Position numbers and translations under genes: made by a program. A stretch of DNA of 64,000 bases from an uncultured Vicinamibacterales bacterium (GTDB taxonomy: Bacteria; Acidobacteriota; Vicinamibacteria; Vicinamibacterales; UBA8438). The stretch is taken from assembly GCA_958295905.1 (NCBI GenBank), contig OY282382.1, forward strand, positions 434,001 to 498,000. The letters run 5' to 3'. Under the pieces are notes generated by a model, which was not told where the DNA came from, searched no databases, and worked only from the letters and a program-made list of their open reading frames with translations. The stretch's first letter is position 1. The number at the start of each line of letters is the position of its first letter. Shown here one piece after another: positions 34,810-42,927 of the stretch.

Positions 34810-35325
34810 AGGCGGTTCCGCATGCGAGCGATACCGGTTTTGCCACCGCCGTCACCGCCGTCACCGGCCGCGATGCCCGGGACGGCTAGCTAGATAGGCG
34901 CCACCCGCGGACGCGCCGATGTCTCCCGGCCAGAGTCACCCACGGGTCTTCCAGTCCGTGCCGTCCGCAAACACCCTGGTGCGGTGGGTGGACGAGAGCG
35001 CCTTCGCCTCCATACTGCACTTGCAGGCTCGACCTTGCCCCACCTTGGCCGGCCGGTTCGTCATCGGGCCGCCCTCTCGACTACGGCCCGGGTATCGCTC
35101 CGCAAATCCTTCGGACCCCACCCCGCGCTGGCCGCCCTGCCCTCCGCAGCTTCGTCGCGGCGGCTCCAGGTGCACCTTGGCCGTGTCCGGCTTTCGCCGG
35201 CGTGCCCTTCTCAGGGGAGGCCGGGCAGCCGCGGCTCGGCGGGCCGAGGGTGCGCGTATGATCCCGCGATTCGTGTTCCGACGCTCGGGTCGAGACCACG
35301 GCGGAGGAGCGCGGGGAGGCCTGCG
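34810..35325. other. Intergenic stretch, no supported gene
   Basis: Open frames here on both strands are Arg/Pro-rich and have no family signature. The part at 34960-35120 (CTGCACTTGCAGGCTCGACC) is less repetitive and could be a gene scrap. Confidence 0.4.
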
Positions 35326-36309
35326 ATGAGGAACATCGTCGTCTGCTGCGACGGCACCGGGAACGAGTACGGGAAGAACAACACCAACGTCGTCGAGACC
35401 TACGCCCTTGCGCGGAAGACGGCCACGCAGATCGCGTACTACGACCCGGGCGTCGGAACCGGAGGGTGGGCCTACGACGAAGAGAGCGGCAGGCTGCGGG
35501 CGCTGACCGATCAGGGGACCGGCGCCGGGCTGCAGAAGAACGTCAACGACGCCTACCGGTACTTGATGGAGGTGTACCAGGGGCCGGAGGCGGACCGCAT
35601 CTTCCTGTTCGGGTTCAGCCGCGGCGCGTTCACCGTGCGTTCGCTCGCGGGCATGCTGCACAAGGTGGGGCTGCTGGAGCGGAACGCCGACAACCACCTG
35701 GAGTACGCGGCCAAGACCTACAACCGGCAGCGGAACGCCCGCGTCGCCGCCGGCTTCAAGGCGACGTTCAGCCGGCCCGCTCCGGTGCACTTCATCGGCG
35801 TCTGGGACACGGTCGAGACGCTGGTGCTGAACGAGGGCAGGCGCTGGGCCGATGCCCGGCTCAACCCCGACATCGCGTTCGCGTACCACGCGCTCGCCAT
35901 CGACGAGCGGCGCAAGGACTTCCGGCCCTGCCTGTGGGACGAAGCGAAGAAGCGGCCGGAGCAGACGATGGAGCAGGTGTGGTTCGCCGGCGTGCACTCT
36001 GACGTCGGCGGCTACCACCCGAAACGCGGCCTCGCGAACATCTCGCTGCACTGGATGCTCGGCAAGGCCGAGGCGGCGGGCATGGAGGTGGACCGCCGGC
36101 GCCTGCGGGGCGCGCGCTACCGCCCCGACCCCCACGGCGACTCTCAGGAATCGTACACCGGGTTCTGGCGGTTCCGCGACAAGCACGTCCGGAACCTTCC
36201 CGACGGCTCCAAGGTCCACGACAGCGTCTGGACCCGCCGGTCGGAGCGCGCGAACGGCTACCGGCCGCCGAACCTCCCCGACCGGAAGCAGGTGGAGACG
36301 GTCGACTAG
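35326..36309 (+). CDS. DUF2235 / Tle1-like alpha-beta hydrolase
   Basis: The 327-residue protein starts RNIVVCCDGTGNEYG and has the nucleophile elbow GFSRGAF (Ser about residue 98), then FIGVWDTVE with the acidic residue and GVHSDVGGYHP with the His of the triad. This is the T6SS_Tle1-like (DUF2235) family, which includes phospholipases sent through type VI secretion. No T6SS gene or signal peptide is visible, so it may be a housekeeping hydrolase. GGGGAGG precedes ATG 35326. The stop codon lies inside a 9-base direct repeat (ACTAGGACT, 36305-36313). Confidence 0.9.
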   Translation: MRNIVVCCDGTGNEYGKNNTNVVETYALARKTATQIAYYDPGVGTGGWAYDEESGRLRALTDQGTGAGLQKNVNDAYRYLMEVYQGPEADRIFLFGFSRGAFTVRSLAGMLHKVGLLERNADNHLEYAAKTYNRQRNARVAAGFKATFSRPAPVHFIGVWDTVETLVLNEGRRWADARLNPDIAFAYHALAIDERRKDFRPCLWDEAKKRPEQTMEQVWFAGVHSDVGGYHPKRGLANISLHWMLGKAEAAGMEVDRRRLRGARYRPDPHGDSQESYTGFWRFRDKHVRNLPDGSKVHDSVWTRRSERANGYRPPNLPDRKQVETVD

Positions 36310-36447
36310 GACTAGTGCATCGCCACCACTAAAGATAGGATCTTCGGGGCATTCACCTCGAACCGCAAGAGTCCTATGCAGAAGAAATACGTCGTTCGAC
36401 TCAAGTCCGCCTGTCCGAAACTTATGGCGTGACGGACCACTAGGACT
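36305..36447 (+). mobile_element. Possible IS630-like remnant flanked by 9-base direct repeats
   Basis: ACTAGGACT occurs at 36305-36313 and 36439-36447. Between them a 18-residue frame from ATG 36376 reads MQKKYVVRLKSACPKLMA, like the first residues of IS630-type transposases (KKYVVRL), then stops. The sequence is also poorer in GC than its surroundings. Terminal inverted repeats are not clear. Confidence 0.35.
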
Positions 36448-36454
36448 TAAGGTA

Positions 36455-36525
36455 ACGACGAACAACACAGTCAGGCAGGATGCATCGCCGCTCGAATGCC
36501 GCGGGGACTTTCGCCGCGGGCTGCC
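36455..36525 (+). repeat. Dispersed repeat, family 3, copy 1
   Basis: CGACGAACAACRCAGTCRGG followed by a GGATGCRTCGCCGCTCGAAT block and GGGGRCTTTCGCCGC. Inverted copies lie at 44366-44432 and, more diverged, at 48408-48470. Confidence 0.75.
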
Positions 36526-36817
36526 GGGAAGCGGATCGGTCCCAGGACGGGGACCCGCACGCTCGATCGGCGTCGAAGCGACAAGCGGCGTTCGGTCATC
36601 GAGCGGCATCGAGAGTCCGGCGCGCAGCGGGAATCGTCCCACCAAGCGCGCCTTGAACCGGCCCACGGGAGCGGTTTCCCGCGTTCCTGCCGGCGCGACA
36701 CGCCGGCAACGGTCCGGGATCTCCGAACGGACCTCGAAATCGTCGCTCCCGTGGCGGGGTATCATCCCTTCGGACCCGGTAACGTGGGATGGACCCGCGG
36801 CCGGAGGAGAACAGACA

Positions 36818-38020
36818 ATGGCGTACAGAAACAGGCTTCCCCTCGTCGCCGGCCTGCTCGCGTGCCTGATGCCGGGCGTCGCGGCGGCGCAAGTGGACTA
36901 CATCGATCCCATGGGCGGCTTCACGCAGGTCGTCACCACGACCCATGAGGGCGTCAAGACCATCTTCGTGTCCGGACAGGTCGGCCGGGGCGACACGCTG
37001 CGGGAGCACGTCGAATCGGCGTTCGCGGGGGTCGTGCGGCGTCTCGAGCAGGCGGGGGCCACGCCCGAGGACGTCGTGAAGGTCCGCATCTTCGTGAAGG
37101 ATTTCGAGCCGGCGCAGTACCCGGTGGTCGCCGAGGTGCGGCGGGCGACGTTCCCCGAGGGGCACTGGCCGACGAGCACGATGATCGGCGTCCGGGCGCT
37201 GTTCGCCGAGTCGTTGCGGGTCGAGATCGAGGCGATTGCGGTCGTGGCCGAGCCGGGAGCCGATCTCGAGATCGAGCGTTTCAACCCCGCGAACGGCTTC
37301 AGCGGGGCGGTCGCGGTGACCGCGCACGGCGTGAAGACGGTCTACGTGGCGGGACAGGTGGGCGGCGGCGATGGTCTTGCGGATCAGACCGCGGCGGTGT
37401 GGGGGCGCGTCGGCCGGCAGCTCGAGGCGGCGGGGGCGTCCTTCGCGGATCTGGTCAAGGCCACCACCTATATCGTCGACTTCGATCCGGAGACGGATCT
37501 GGCCTCGTACCGCACCGGCCGCGGGCAGGCGCTGTCCCTCCCGGACATGCCGGCGAGCACGCTGCTCGGAATCCCGGCCCTCGCGGCCGAACAGTTCCGC
37601 ATAGAAATCGACGGCATCGCCGTCGTCGGCACGGACGGCCAGTCCGTCGACCGGGCGTTCATCGATCCGGCCACCGGCTTCACACAGGTCGTGACGGCGC
37701 GCGGCTCGGGGCCGACCGTGGTCCAGGTCTCCGGCCAAGTGGGTCAGCCCGGCGACCCCCTCGACAGCCAAGCCGACCAAGTGTACGCCAACCTCAGACG
37801 GCGTCTCGAGGCGGCCGGCGCGGCGCCGGAGGACCTGCTGAAGATCGTCATCTACATGCCGGAGTACACCCAGGGCGACTTCGCGGCGCTCGACGCGGCC
37901 CGCAAGGCGCACGGCTTCCCGGACGAGGCGGTCCCGGCCGCGACCCTGCTCGGCATTCAGTCGCTCTTCGCGGCCGGCGCGCTGCTGGAGATCGAAGGGA
38001 TCGCGGTCGTCGCTCCCTGA
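36818..38020 (+). CDS. Secreted protein with three Rid (YjgF/UK114) domains
   Basis: The 400-residue protein has a signal peptide (LVAGLLACLMPGVAAAQ) and three tandem RidA-fold domains of about 120-125 residues, each ending with an IEIxxIAVV-type strand near residues 144, 270 and 397. Cytoplasmic RidA deaminates enamines and needs an Arg just before the last helix-strand; here the corresponding positions read PTSTM, PASTL and PAATL, so the Arg is absent in all three. A binding or structural role is therefore more likely than deamination. Three domains in one chain could mimic the RidA homotrimer. GGAGGAG precedes ATG 36818. Confidence 0.88.
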   Translation: MAYRNRLPLVAGLLACLMPGVAAAQVDYIDPMGGFTQVVTTTHEGVKTIFVSGQVGRGDTLREHVESAFAGVVRRLEQAGATPEDVVKVRIFVKDFEPAQYPVVAEVRRATFPEGHWPTSTMIGVRALFAESLRVEIEAIAVVAEPGADLEIERFNPANGFSGAVAVTAHGVKTVYVAGQVGGGDGLADQTAAVWGRVGRQLEAAGASFADLVKATTYIVDFDPETDLASYRTGRGQALSLPDMPASTLLGIPALAAEQFRIEIDGIAVVGTDGQSVDRAFIDPATGFTQVVTARGSGPTVVQVSGQVGQPGDPLDSQADQVYANLRRRLEAAGAAPEDLLKIVIYMPEYTQGDFAALDAARKAHGFPDEAVPAATLLGIQSLFAAGALLEIEGIAVVAP

Positions 38021-38029
38021 CCGGGTTGC

Positions 38030-38166
38030 CGGAGGGTTGGTTGGGCGGCAAGCGGAGCCGCAGGCGGCGGTTTCCGGGCCAGGAGTCGGCGCCGTGGAAC
38101 GGCGCGGATTCCTGGAGGGTTGGTTGGGCGGCAAGCGGAGCCGCAGGCGACGATTTCCGGGCTAGA
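38030..38166 (+). repeat. Dispersed repeat, family 2, tandem copies 3 and 4
   Basis: GGAGGGTTGGTTGGGCGGCA begins at 38031 and again at 38114, each followed by AGCGGAGCCGCAGGCG. The hairpin arm GGAGTCGGCGCCGTGGAACGGCGCGGATTCC lies between. The second copy ends in TAGAAT (38163-38168), a possible -10 box for the next gene. Confidence 0.85.
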
Positions 38167-38205
38167 ATGAAGCGCGACATCGTGCCAGTGACAAGGAGGC
38201 GGGGC

Positions 38206-39402
38206 ATGAGGCGATGGATGCAGACGGCGGTGGCGCTGGCGTGGGCCGCGTTCCTCCCGGCCGGGGTGCCGGCCGCGCAAGCCGGCCAGCTTCCCGACGA
38301 CGTGAATCCGGAGTCCCGCAGCCGCCTCCCGCCCATCGATCGGGAGGAGCTCGATCCCGCGCGCCGCGAAGCGTACGACGCGGCGGTCGCGAGCCCGGCC
38401 GGCGCCCCCACGGGCACCGCGGCCCTGCGGCTGCACGGGTCGGGCGCGAGCCTGCGGTTCGAGGCGCCGATGGGCCGCCAACTGACCGAGCTGACGGTGC
38501 TGACCACGGCCCGCGAGTACGACCAGCCGTACGAATGGGCGCTGCACGAGCTGGAGGCGCTCGCGGTCGGGCTCGACGACGGCATCATCGACATCGTGCG
38601 GCACCGGAAGCCGCTGACGGGGCTGAGCGACCGCGAGGCGGTCATCATCGAGGTGGGCCGCGAGCTGTTCGGCACGCGGAGCCTGAGCGCCGACACCTAC
38701 GCGCGGGCCCTGGCCCTGCTGGGCAAGACCAATCTCGTGGACGTCATCGACGTGATGGGCCGCTACGCGAGCACCGCGGCGACCCTCACCGCGTTCAACC
38801 AGCGGATGCCGGCCGGCTGGAGACAGTCGCTGCCGCTGCCGTTCACCCACCCGAACGACATCCACCCCGATTCGAGGAGCCGCCTGGCGCTCCGGAGCCC
38901 CGCGAGCCAGACGTCGGTGGCGGAGCTCTACGGCCGCATGCTGTCGCCCTCGGGGATCGGTCCGGGGGTCATCCGCGGCTACGGCGCCGGACAGGCGACC
39001 CTGGAAGCCCGGGTGGGGCGGCGCCTGATGCAGCTCGCGATACTCGTGACGGCCCGAGCGCACGATTCGCAGTACGACTGGACCCTGAACGAGCCGAAGG
39101 CGCTGGAGGCCGGCGTCGAGGCGGCGCTGATCGACGTCGTTCGCCACGGCGGACCACTGACCGGGGTCGACGAACGCGACGCCGCCCTGATTGCGTTCGG
39201 CCGCGAGCTCTTCGGCGATCACAACGTCAGCGCCGAGACCTATGCGCGCACCGTGCAGGCGTTCGGCGAGCAGGATCTGGTGGACATCACCGGCCTGATG
39301 GGGGCCCATGCGGCGGACGCGGCGGTGCTGGCCGCCTTCGACCAGCATCTGCCGGAAGGGGTGGAGCCGCTCCTTCCGCTACCCGGGAAGTCTGCGCCGT
39401 AA
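38206..39402 (+). CDS. Exported protein with two carboxymuconolactone decarboxylase domains
   Basis: The 398-residue protein has a signal peptide (TAVALAWAAFLPAGVPAAQA) and two AhpD/CMD-like domains of about 180 residues. Each has the motif E(L/A)xxLTTAREYDQPYEWALHE or its second version RAHDSQYDWTLNEPKA, then DIVRHxxPLTGLxxRxAxxIxxGRELF. The redox CxxC of AhpD is missing from both, so a decarboxylase-like or unknown role is more likely than peroxidase support. ATG 38206 has AAGGAGG ten bases before it and is preferred over ATG 38167. A tandem family-2 repeat ends 40 bases upstream. Confidence 0.85.
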   Translation: MRRWMQTAVALAWAAFLPAGVPAAQAGQLPDDVNPESRSRLPPIDREELDPARREAYDAAVASPAGAPTGTAALRLHGSGASLRFEAPMGRQLTELTVLTTAREYDQPYEWALHELEALAVGLDDGIIDIVRHRKPLTGLSDREAVIIEVGRELFGTRSLSADTYARALALLGKTNLVDVIDVMGRYASTAATLTAFNQRMPAGWRQSLPLPFTHPNDIHPDSRSRLALRSPASQTSVAELYGRMLSPSGIGPGVIRGYGAGQATLEARVGRRLMQLAILVTARAHDSQYDWTLNEPKALEAGVEAALIDVVRHGGPLTGVDERDAALIAFGRELFGDHNVSAETYARTVQAFGEQDLVDITGLMGAHAADAAVLAAFDQHLPEGVEPLLPLPGKSAP

Positions 39403-39539
39403 GCCGGCGCGGACGGCTGCCCGTGGATTGGGCGGGCATCGACGCGATGCCCGGGCCGGGAGGTGGTCCGGGCGGCAAGCGGCCGGGGCCCGGGTAGCGG
39501 GGCCGCGAGGCGGCCGGTCCGGGACGGATGAGTAGGGTT

Positions 39540-39735
39540 GCAGTGCACGTGAGACTTGCGAGACAACTGCCCCTGGAACGATCAGAGTTGGTGATTCCGG
39601 ACCCGTTTTCGGCTTTGATGCCCTCCGAACGGGCCTTCGGGACTTTGGCGCGCCAAGGGGCGGCTCGGGCCGGCCGAGCCGGATACCTCCGGCGGCGGCG
39701 TCTCACTTTCCTGACGCGCACCCTGCAAGTGCCGG
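39540..39735 (+). repeat. Dispersed repeat, family 4, copy 1
   Basis: About 195 bases share a pattern with 47480-47655: a TGCCCCTGG-type start, CCTTCCGAACGGGgC-type centre, CGGCGGCGTCTCACTTTCCT and TGACGCGCACCC end. Both copies precede a gene with a signal peptide. Confidence 0.7.
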
Positions 39736-39781
39736 CGGCATTGACTTGGCGGGCCGGGTTCGGCTCGCGCGGGAGGTAGGC

Positions 39782-40999
39782 ATGAAGATCGGCAGTTCCG
39801 TTCTCCTGACGGCGTCCTTGCTTCTCTGCCTGACGACGATCGGCTACGCGCAAGAGGAAGAGCCGATCGGCGTCCCGGTGCCGCCGCTCGGCGAGGGCCC
39901 TTGGGTCATCGACACCGCCGAACAGCACCCGGTCCACGTCACCGCGGTCGTCAGAGGACTGTCGCATCCCTGGGCCATCGCGTTCCTGCCCGGCGGCGGG
40001 ATGCTCATCACCGAGCGCGACGGCCGCCTTCGCGTCGTGCGCGACGGCGCGCTCGACCCGGACCCGGTCTCCGGCGTGCCGGAGGTGCGGACCGACGGCA
40101 ACGGCGGGCTGATGGACGTGGCCGTGCATCCCGACTTCGCGGACAACGGCCTCGTCTATCTCACCTACACCAAGGGGCACGACGACGGCCGCGGCTCGCC
40201 GGCCCTCGCGCGGGGACGGCTGGAGGGAGGCGCGCTCCACGACGTGGAGGACCTGGTGGTCACCGAGCCCTTCCACACCAACTCGGGGCTCAACGGACGG
40301 GTCGCCTTCGGCCGCGACGGCAAGGTCTACATGTCCACCGGCGGGCGGATCCGGTCTCTGGACGGAGAACTCCTCGACGCCCCGCAGGATCCCCGGAGCC
40401 TGCGGGGCAAGGTCCTGCGCCTCAACGACGACGGCTCGGTGCCCGCCGACAACCCCTTCGTGGACGAACCGGGCCATCGGCCGGAGATCTACACGATCGG
40501 ACACCGCAACACCCTCGGCCTCATGCTGCACCCCGAGACCGGGGACATCTGGCAGCACGAGAACGGTCCCAACGGCGGCGACGAGCTCAACGTGCTGCTG
40601 CCGGGGCGCAACTACGGCTGGCCGCTGATGAGCTTCGGGCGCCTTTATCCCGGCGAGCGGGTCTCCCCGCACCCGACGCGCGACGGATACGAGTCGCCGG
40701 TCGTGGTGTGGCTGCCCGCCATCGCCGCCGCCGGCCTGGCCGTCTACACCGGCGACCAGTTCCCGGCGTGGAAGGGCAACGTCTTCGTCGGCTCCCTGCA
40801 GGAGGGAGGAATACCGGGCACCGGCCACCTGCAGCGCATCGTGCTCAACGACCTGCTGGAAGAGCTCCGGCGGGAATCGATGCTGCAGGAGCTCCGCCAG
40901 CGCATCCGGGAGGTGCGCCAGGGGCCCGACGGGCTCCTCTACGTGCTGACGGACCACATCGACGACGGCGCGCTGCTGCGCATCGCGCCGTCCCCGTGA
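39782..40999 (+). CDS. PQQ-dependent sugar dehydrogenase family protein
   Basis: The 405-residue exported protein (signal peptide ending TIGYAQ) is a soluble aldose sugar dehydrogenase-type beta propeller. Signature blocks are LSHPWAIAFLPGGGMLITER, GNGGLMDVAVHPDF (the site of the catalytic His), GKVLRLNDDGSVPADNPF, IGHRNTLGLMLHPETGDIW and HENGPNGGDELNVLLPGRNYGWP. It should oxidise a sugar in the periplasm if PQQ is available; no pqq gene lies in the window. AGG precedes ATG 39782. Confidence 0.92.
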   Translation: MKIGSSVLLTASLLLCLTTIGYAQEEEPIGVPVPPLGEGPWVIDTAEQHPVHVTAVVRGLSHPWAIAFLPGGGMLITERDGRLRVVRDGALDPDPVSGVPEVRTDGNGGLMDVAVHPDFADNGLVYLTYTKGHDDGRGSPALARGRLEGGALHDVEDLVVTEPFHTNSGLNGRVAFGRDGKVYMSTGGRIRSLDGELLDAPQDPRSLRGKVLRLNDDGSVPADNPFVDEPGHRPEIYTIGHRNTLGLMLHPETGDIWQHENGPNGGDELNVLLPGRNYGWPLMSFGRLYPGERVSPHPTRDGYESPVVVWLPAIAAAGLAVYTGDQFPAWKGNVFVGSLQEGGIPGTGHLQRIVLNDLLEELRRESMLQELRQRIREVRQGPDGLLYVLTDHIDDGALLRIAPSP

Positions 41000-41021
41000 C
41001 CGCCTGAATGAGCTGATCCGG

Positions 41022-41150
41022 GTGGCGGCCGACGTGAAGGGATTCTGCGGGAGCCCGCGCCGGCGCTTCTGCTTCATCGGCGGCCTGGCCCTGCAGCGCT
41101 GGGGCGAGCCGCGGGAGACCGCCGACGTCGCCTTGACGCTCCTGACCGGA
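41022..41150 (+). pseudogene. AbiEii-type nucleotidyltransferase fragment
   Basis: The frame through GTG 41022 reads RRFCFIGGLALQRWGEPRET then ADVALTLLTG, the start of the AbiEii/MNT-like toxin family (usual form ..TxDVDLTLLTGFG). Similarity ends at once after this, and the second Asp of the DxD metal motif is Ala. It is a decayed remnant between two full genes. Confidence 0.6.
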
Positions 41151-41243
41151 TGCCCCCGCCGAATCGCCGCGCCGCTTCGGCCCGGCGCCCCGTCGATCGC
41201 TCGGGGGCGACGCAGCGCCGGAGCCGACGCGGGAAGCTCGACG

Positions 41244-42284
41244 CTATCGCGACTCCGCGGCGGCCGCCGCTTCCTGCACGCGCGAGCCGGCGAGGATGCC
41301 CTCCATCCCGTAGTTGCCTTCGTGGCAGGCGAACTCGTACAGCAGGTCCGGGTTCCGCTTCATCGGGTGCTGGGCGGTCCAGGCGCTCGTCCAGATCGAG
41401 GAATCGGTGACCGTGTACTCGTACATCAGGTTGTCCGGGTCCATCAGCGTGAACCGCTCGATGAGCGACAGGTTCTCGCCCGAGCTCAGGAGCGGCCGCC
41501 CGATCTGGTCGTGCTTCCCGTTGAAATGCACCGTCTCGACGACGAGCGTATCGCCGTCCCAATAGCCGCGCGAGTCGCCCATCCACTGCGCGACGCGGGG
41601 CGATACGTGCGGGCGCCCGTCCAGCGGGACGATGCGGGCGTCGTGATTCTGCTCGGCCAGGATCACGACGTGGTCGGGCGTCTGGAAGACCTGGATGTTG
41701 TTGTTGTAGCCGCCGGTGCTGATGGGCGGGCCGGCTTTCGCGTGCTGGATGCACCGGTCTCCCGCGTCGAGGTCCTCGTAGGTGGCGGCGGGCAGCCCCC
41801 CCCGGCGCACGGCGGCGATGCGCTCCGCCTCGGCCGACTCCGCGCGGCGCCGCGCCGGCCCCGTCAGGGCCGGCAGCCGCCCGTCGGGCGGATCCACGAC
41901 CAGCGACGTACGCCGCGTCGAGATCGGGGTGGTCCCCCGGTCGAGCCAGAAGTTGTTGTAGAAGCCGGGCGTCCCGTCCTCCCGCCGGTCGACCTGATCG
42001 CTGGCCGACGTCGTCTGAGGAGGCCGGTTCAGCAGGAGCTCGTTGCGGGCGAGGGTCTCCCGCTCGATGCCCGCCGCTTCCTCCTCGGTCAGGAACGCCT
42101 TTTCTCCCAGCTCTTCGGGCCGCTCGAGGGGCGTGAGGGTGCGGTAGTCCCAGACCCCCTGAATGTCGGGATGCCCCCACGGCGTTCGGGGGGTCGCGGC
42201 CGTCGGCTGGGCCGCCGCCAACATCGGCATCAGCACCACGCCCGCGGCCATTGCAAACGCCGCCGCCTGATTGCGATGACTCAT
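41244..42284 (-). CDS. Secreted protein of unknown function (paralogue of 12282-13268)
   Basis: The 346-residue protein has a signal peptide (AMAAGVVLMPMLAAAQ) and the blocks HPDIQGVWDYRTLTPLERP, EKAFLTEEEA, YNNFWLDRG, RRTSLVVDPPDGRLP, DRCIQHAKAGPP, GYNNNIQVFQTPDH, GYWDGDTLVVETVHF and EFACHEGNYGM. These match the protein at 12282-13268 block by block, with the single Cys pair in DRCxxG and ACHEGNY also kept. AGGAGG lies eight bases before ATG 42284. The two genes are not close neighbours, so the family is probably expanded in this genome. No reaction is known to me. Confidence 0.82.
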   Translation of the reverse strand: MSHRNQAAAFAMAAGVVLMPMLAAAQPTAATPRTPWGHPDIQGVWDYRTLTPLERPEELGEKAFLTEEEAAGIERETLARNELLLNRPPQTTSASDQVDRREDGTPGFYNNFWLDRGTTPISTRRTSLVVDPPDGRLPALTGPARRRAESAEAERIAAVRRGGLPAATYEDLDAGDRCIQHAKAGPPISTGGYNNNIQVFQTPDHVVILAEQNHDARIVPLDGRPHVSPRVAQWMGDSRGYWDGDTLVVETVHFNGKHDQIGRPLLSSGENLSLIERFTLMDPDNLMYEYTVTDSSIWTSAWTAQHPMKRNPDLLYEFACHEGNYGMEGILAGSRVQEAAAAAESR

Positions 42285-42435
42285 CTTCCGTTCCTCCTGG
42301 CGCCTACTTCGTCGGACAAGCGCACGTGGCCGCGCCGGACGGGGCGCCTCACCGGTCGAATGCAGCGGGCCCGGCCGCCGCGGGCTCACGGGCCCATGAT
42401 GGACCAGATGCCTGCTCCCGTCCACCCCGGCACCC

Positions 42436-42610
42436 CGCGGGGACAGGACCATCCCACGCGCCGCCGCCGCCGGGCGCAGGCGGAATCGTGGCGGGTCCTG
42501 GGGCTCCGGCCGTGCGGCATCGTGGGTCTCACGCGGCGCCGGCCGGTCGGCAAGACGGTGGCGACCCCTCGAATCGGGAGCGGGCCGTCACGCGCCGTCA
42601 GCGTGGGATG
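42436..42610 (-). repeat. Dispersed repeat, family 1, long copy 3 (inverted)
   Basis: GGACCATCCCACGC...GCAGGCGGAATCGTGGCGGGTCC and GGTCGGCAAGACGGTGGCGACCCCTCGAATCGG are the reverse of 30985-31146. The remaining gap to 42927 holds two copies of a CGCGGAGACCGC..GAGGGCCGAACGCGC block (near 42737 and 42805) but no supported gene. Confidence 0.8.
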
Positions 42611-42927
42611 CCCCCGCCCGCGGGGAGCCCGCGGCGTGAACCGGCGCCGTCGACTCGCGCCCGCCTGGGCCGACCGCGACTGCACCCTCTTCGAGTCGGC
42701 CGGCGGACGCCGCCCAGGACGTCGCAGTCGCGGAGACCGCCGTCGCGAGGGCCGAACGCGCGCCGATGCCGGGGGACACCGACCAAGTTATCGACGCGTC
42801 GCGGAGACCGCGGCCGCGAGGGCCGAACGCGCGGGTCTGGGCGTCCTTCTGACCTTGGTGCAGAACCCGTGACGCACCTGTCCCGACCGGCGGGGCCGCG
42901 GCGGCGCGAACTGGCTGGAGCGCGAAG

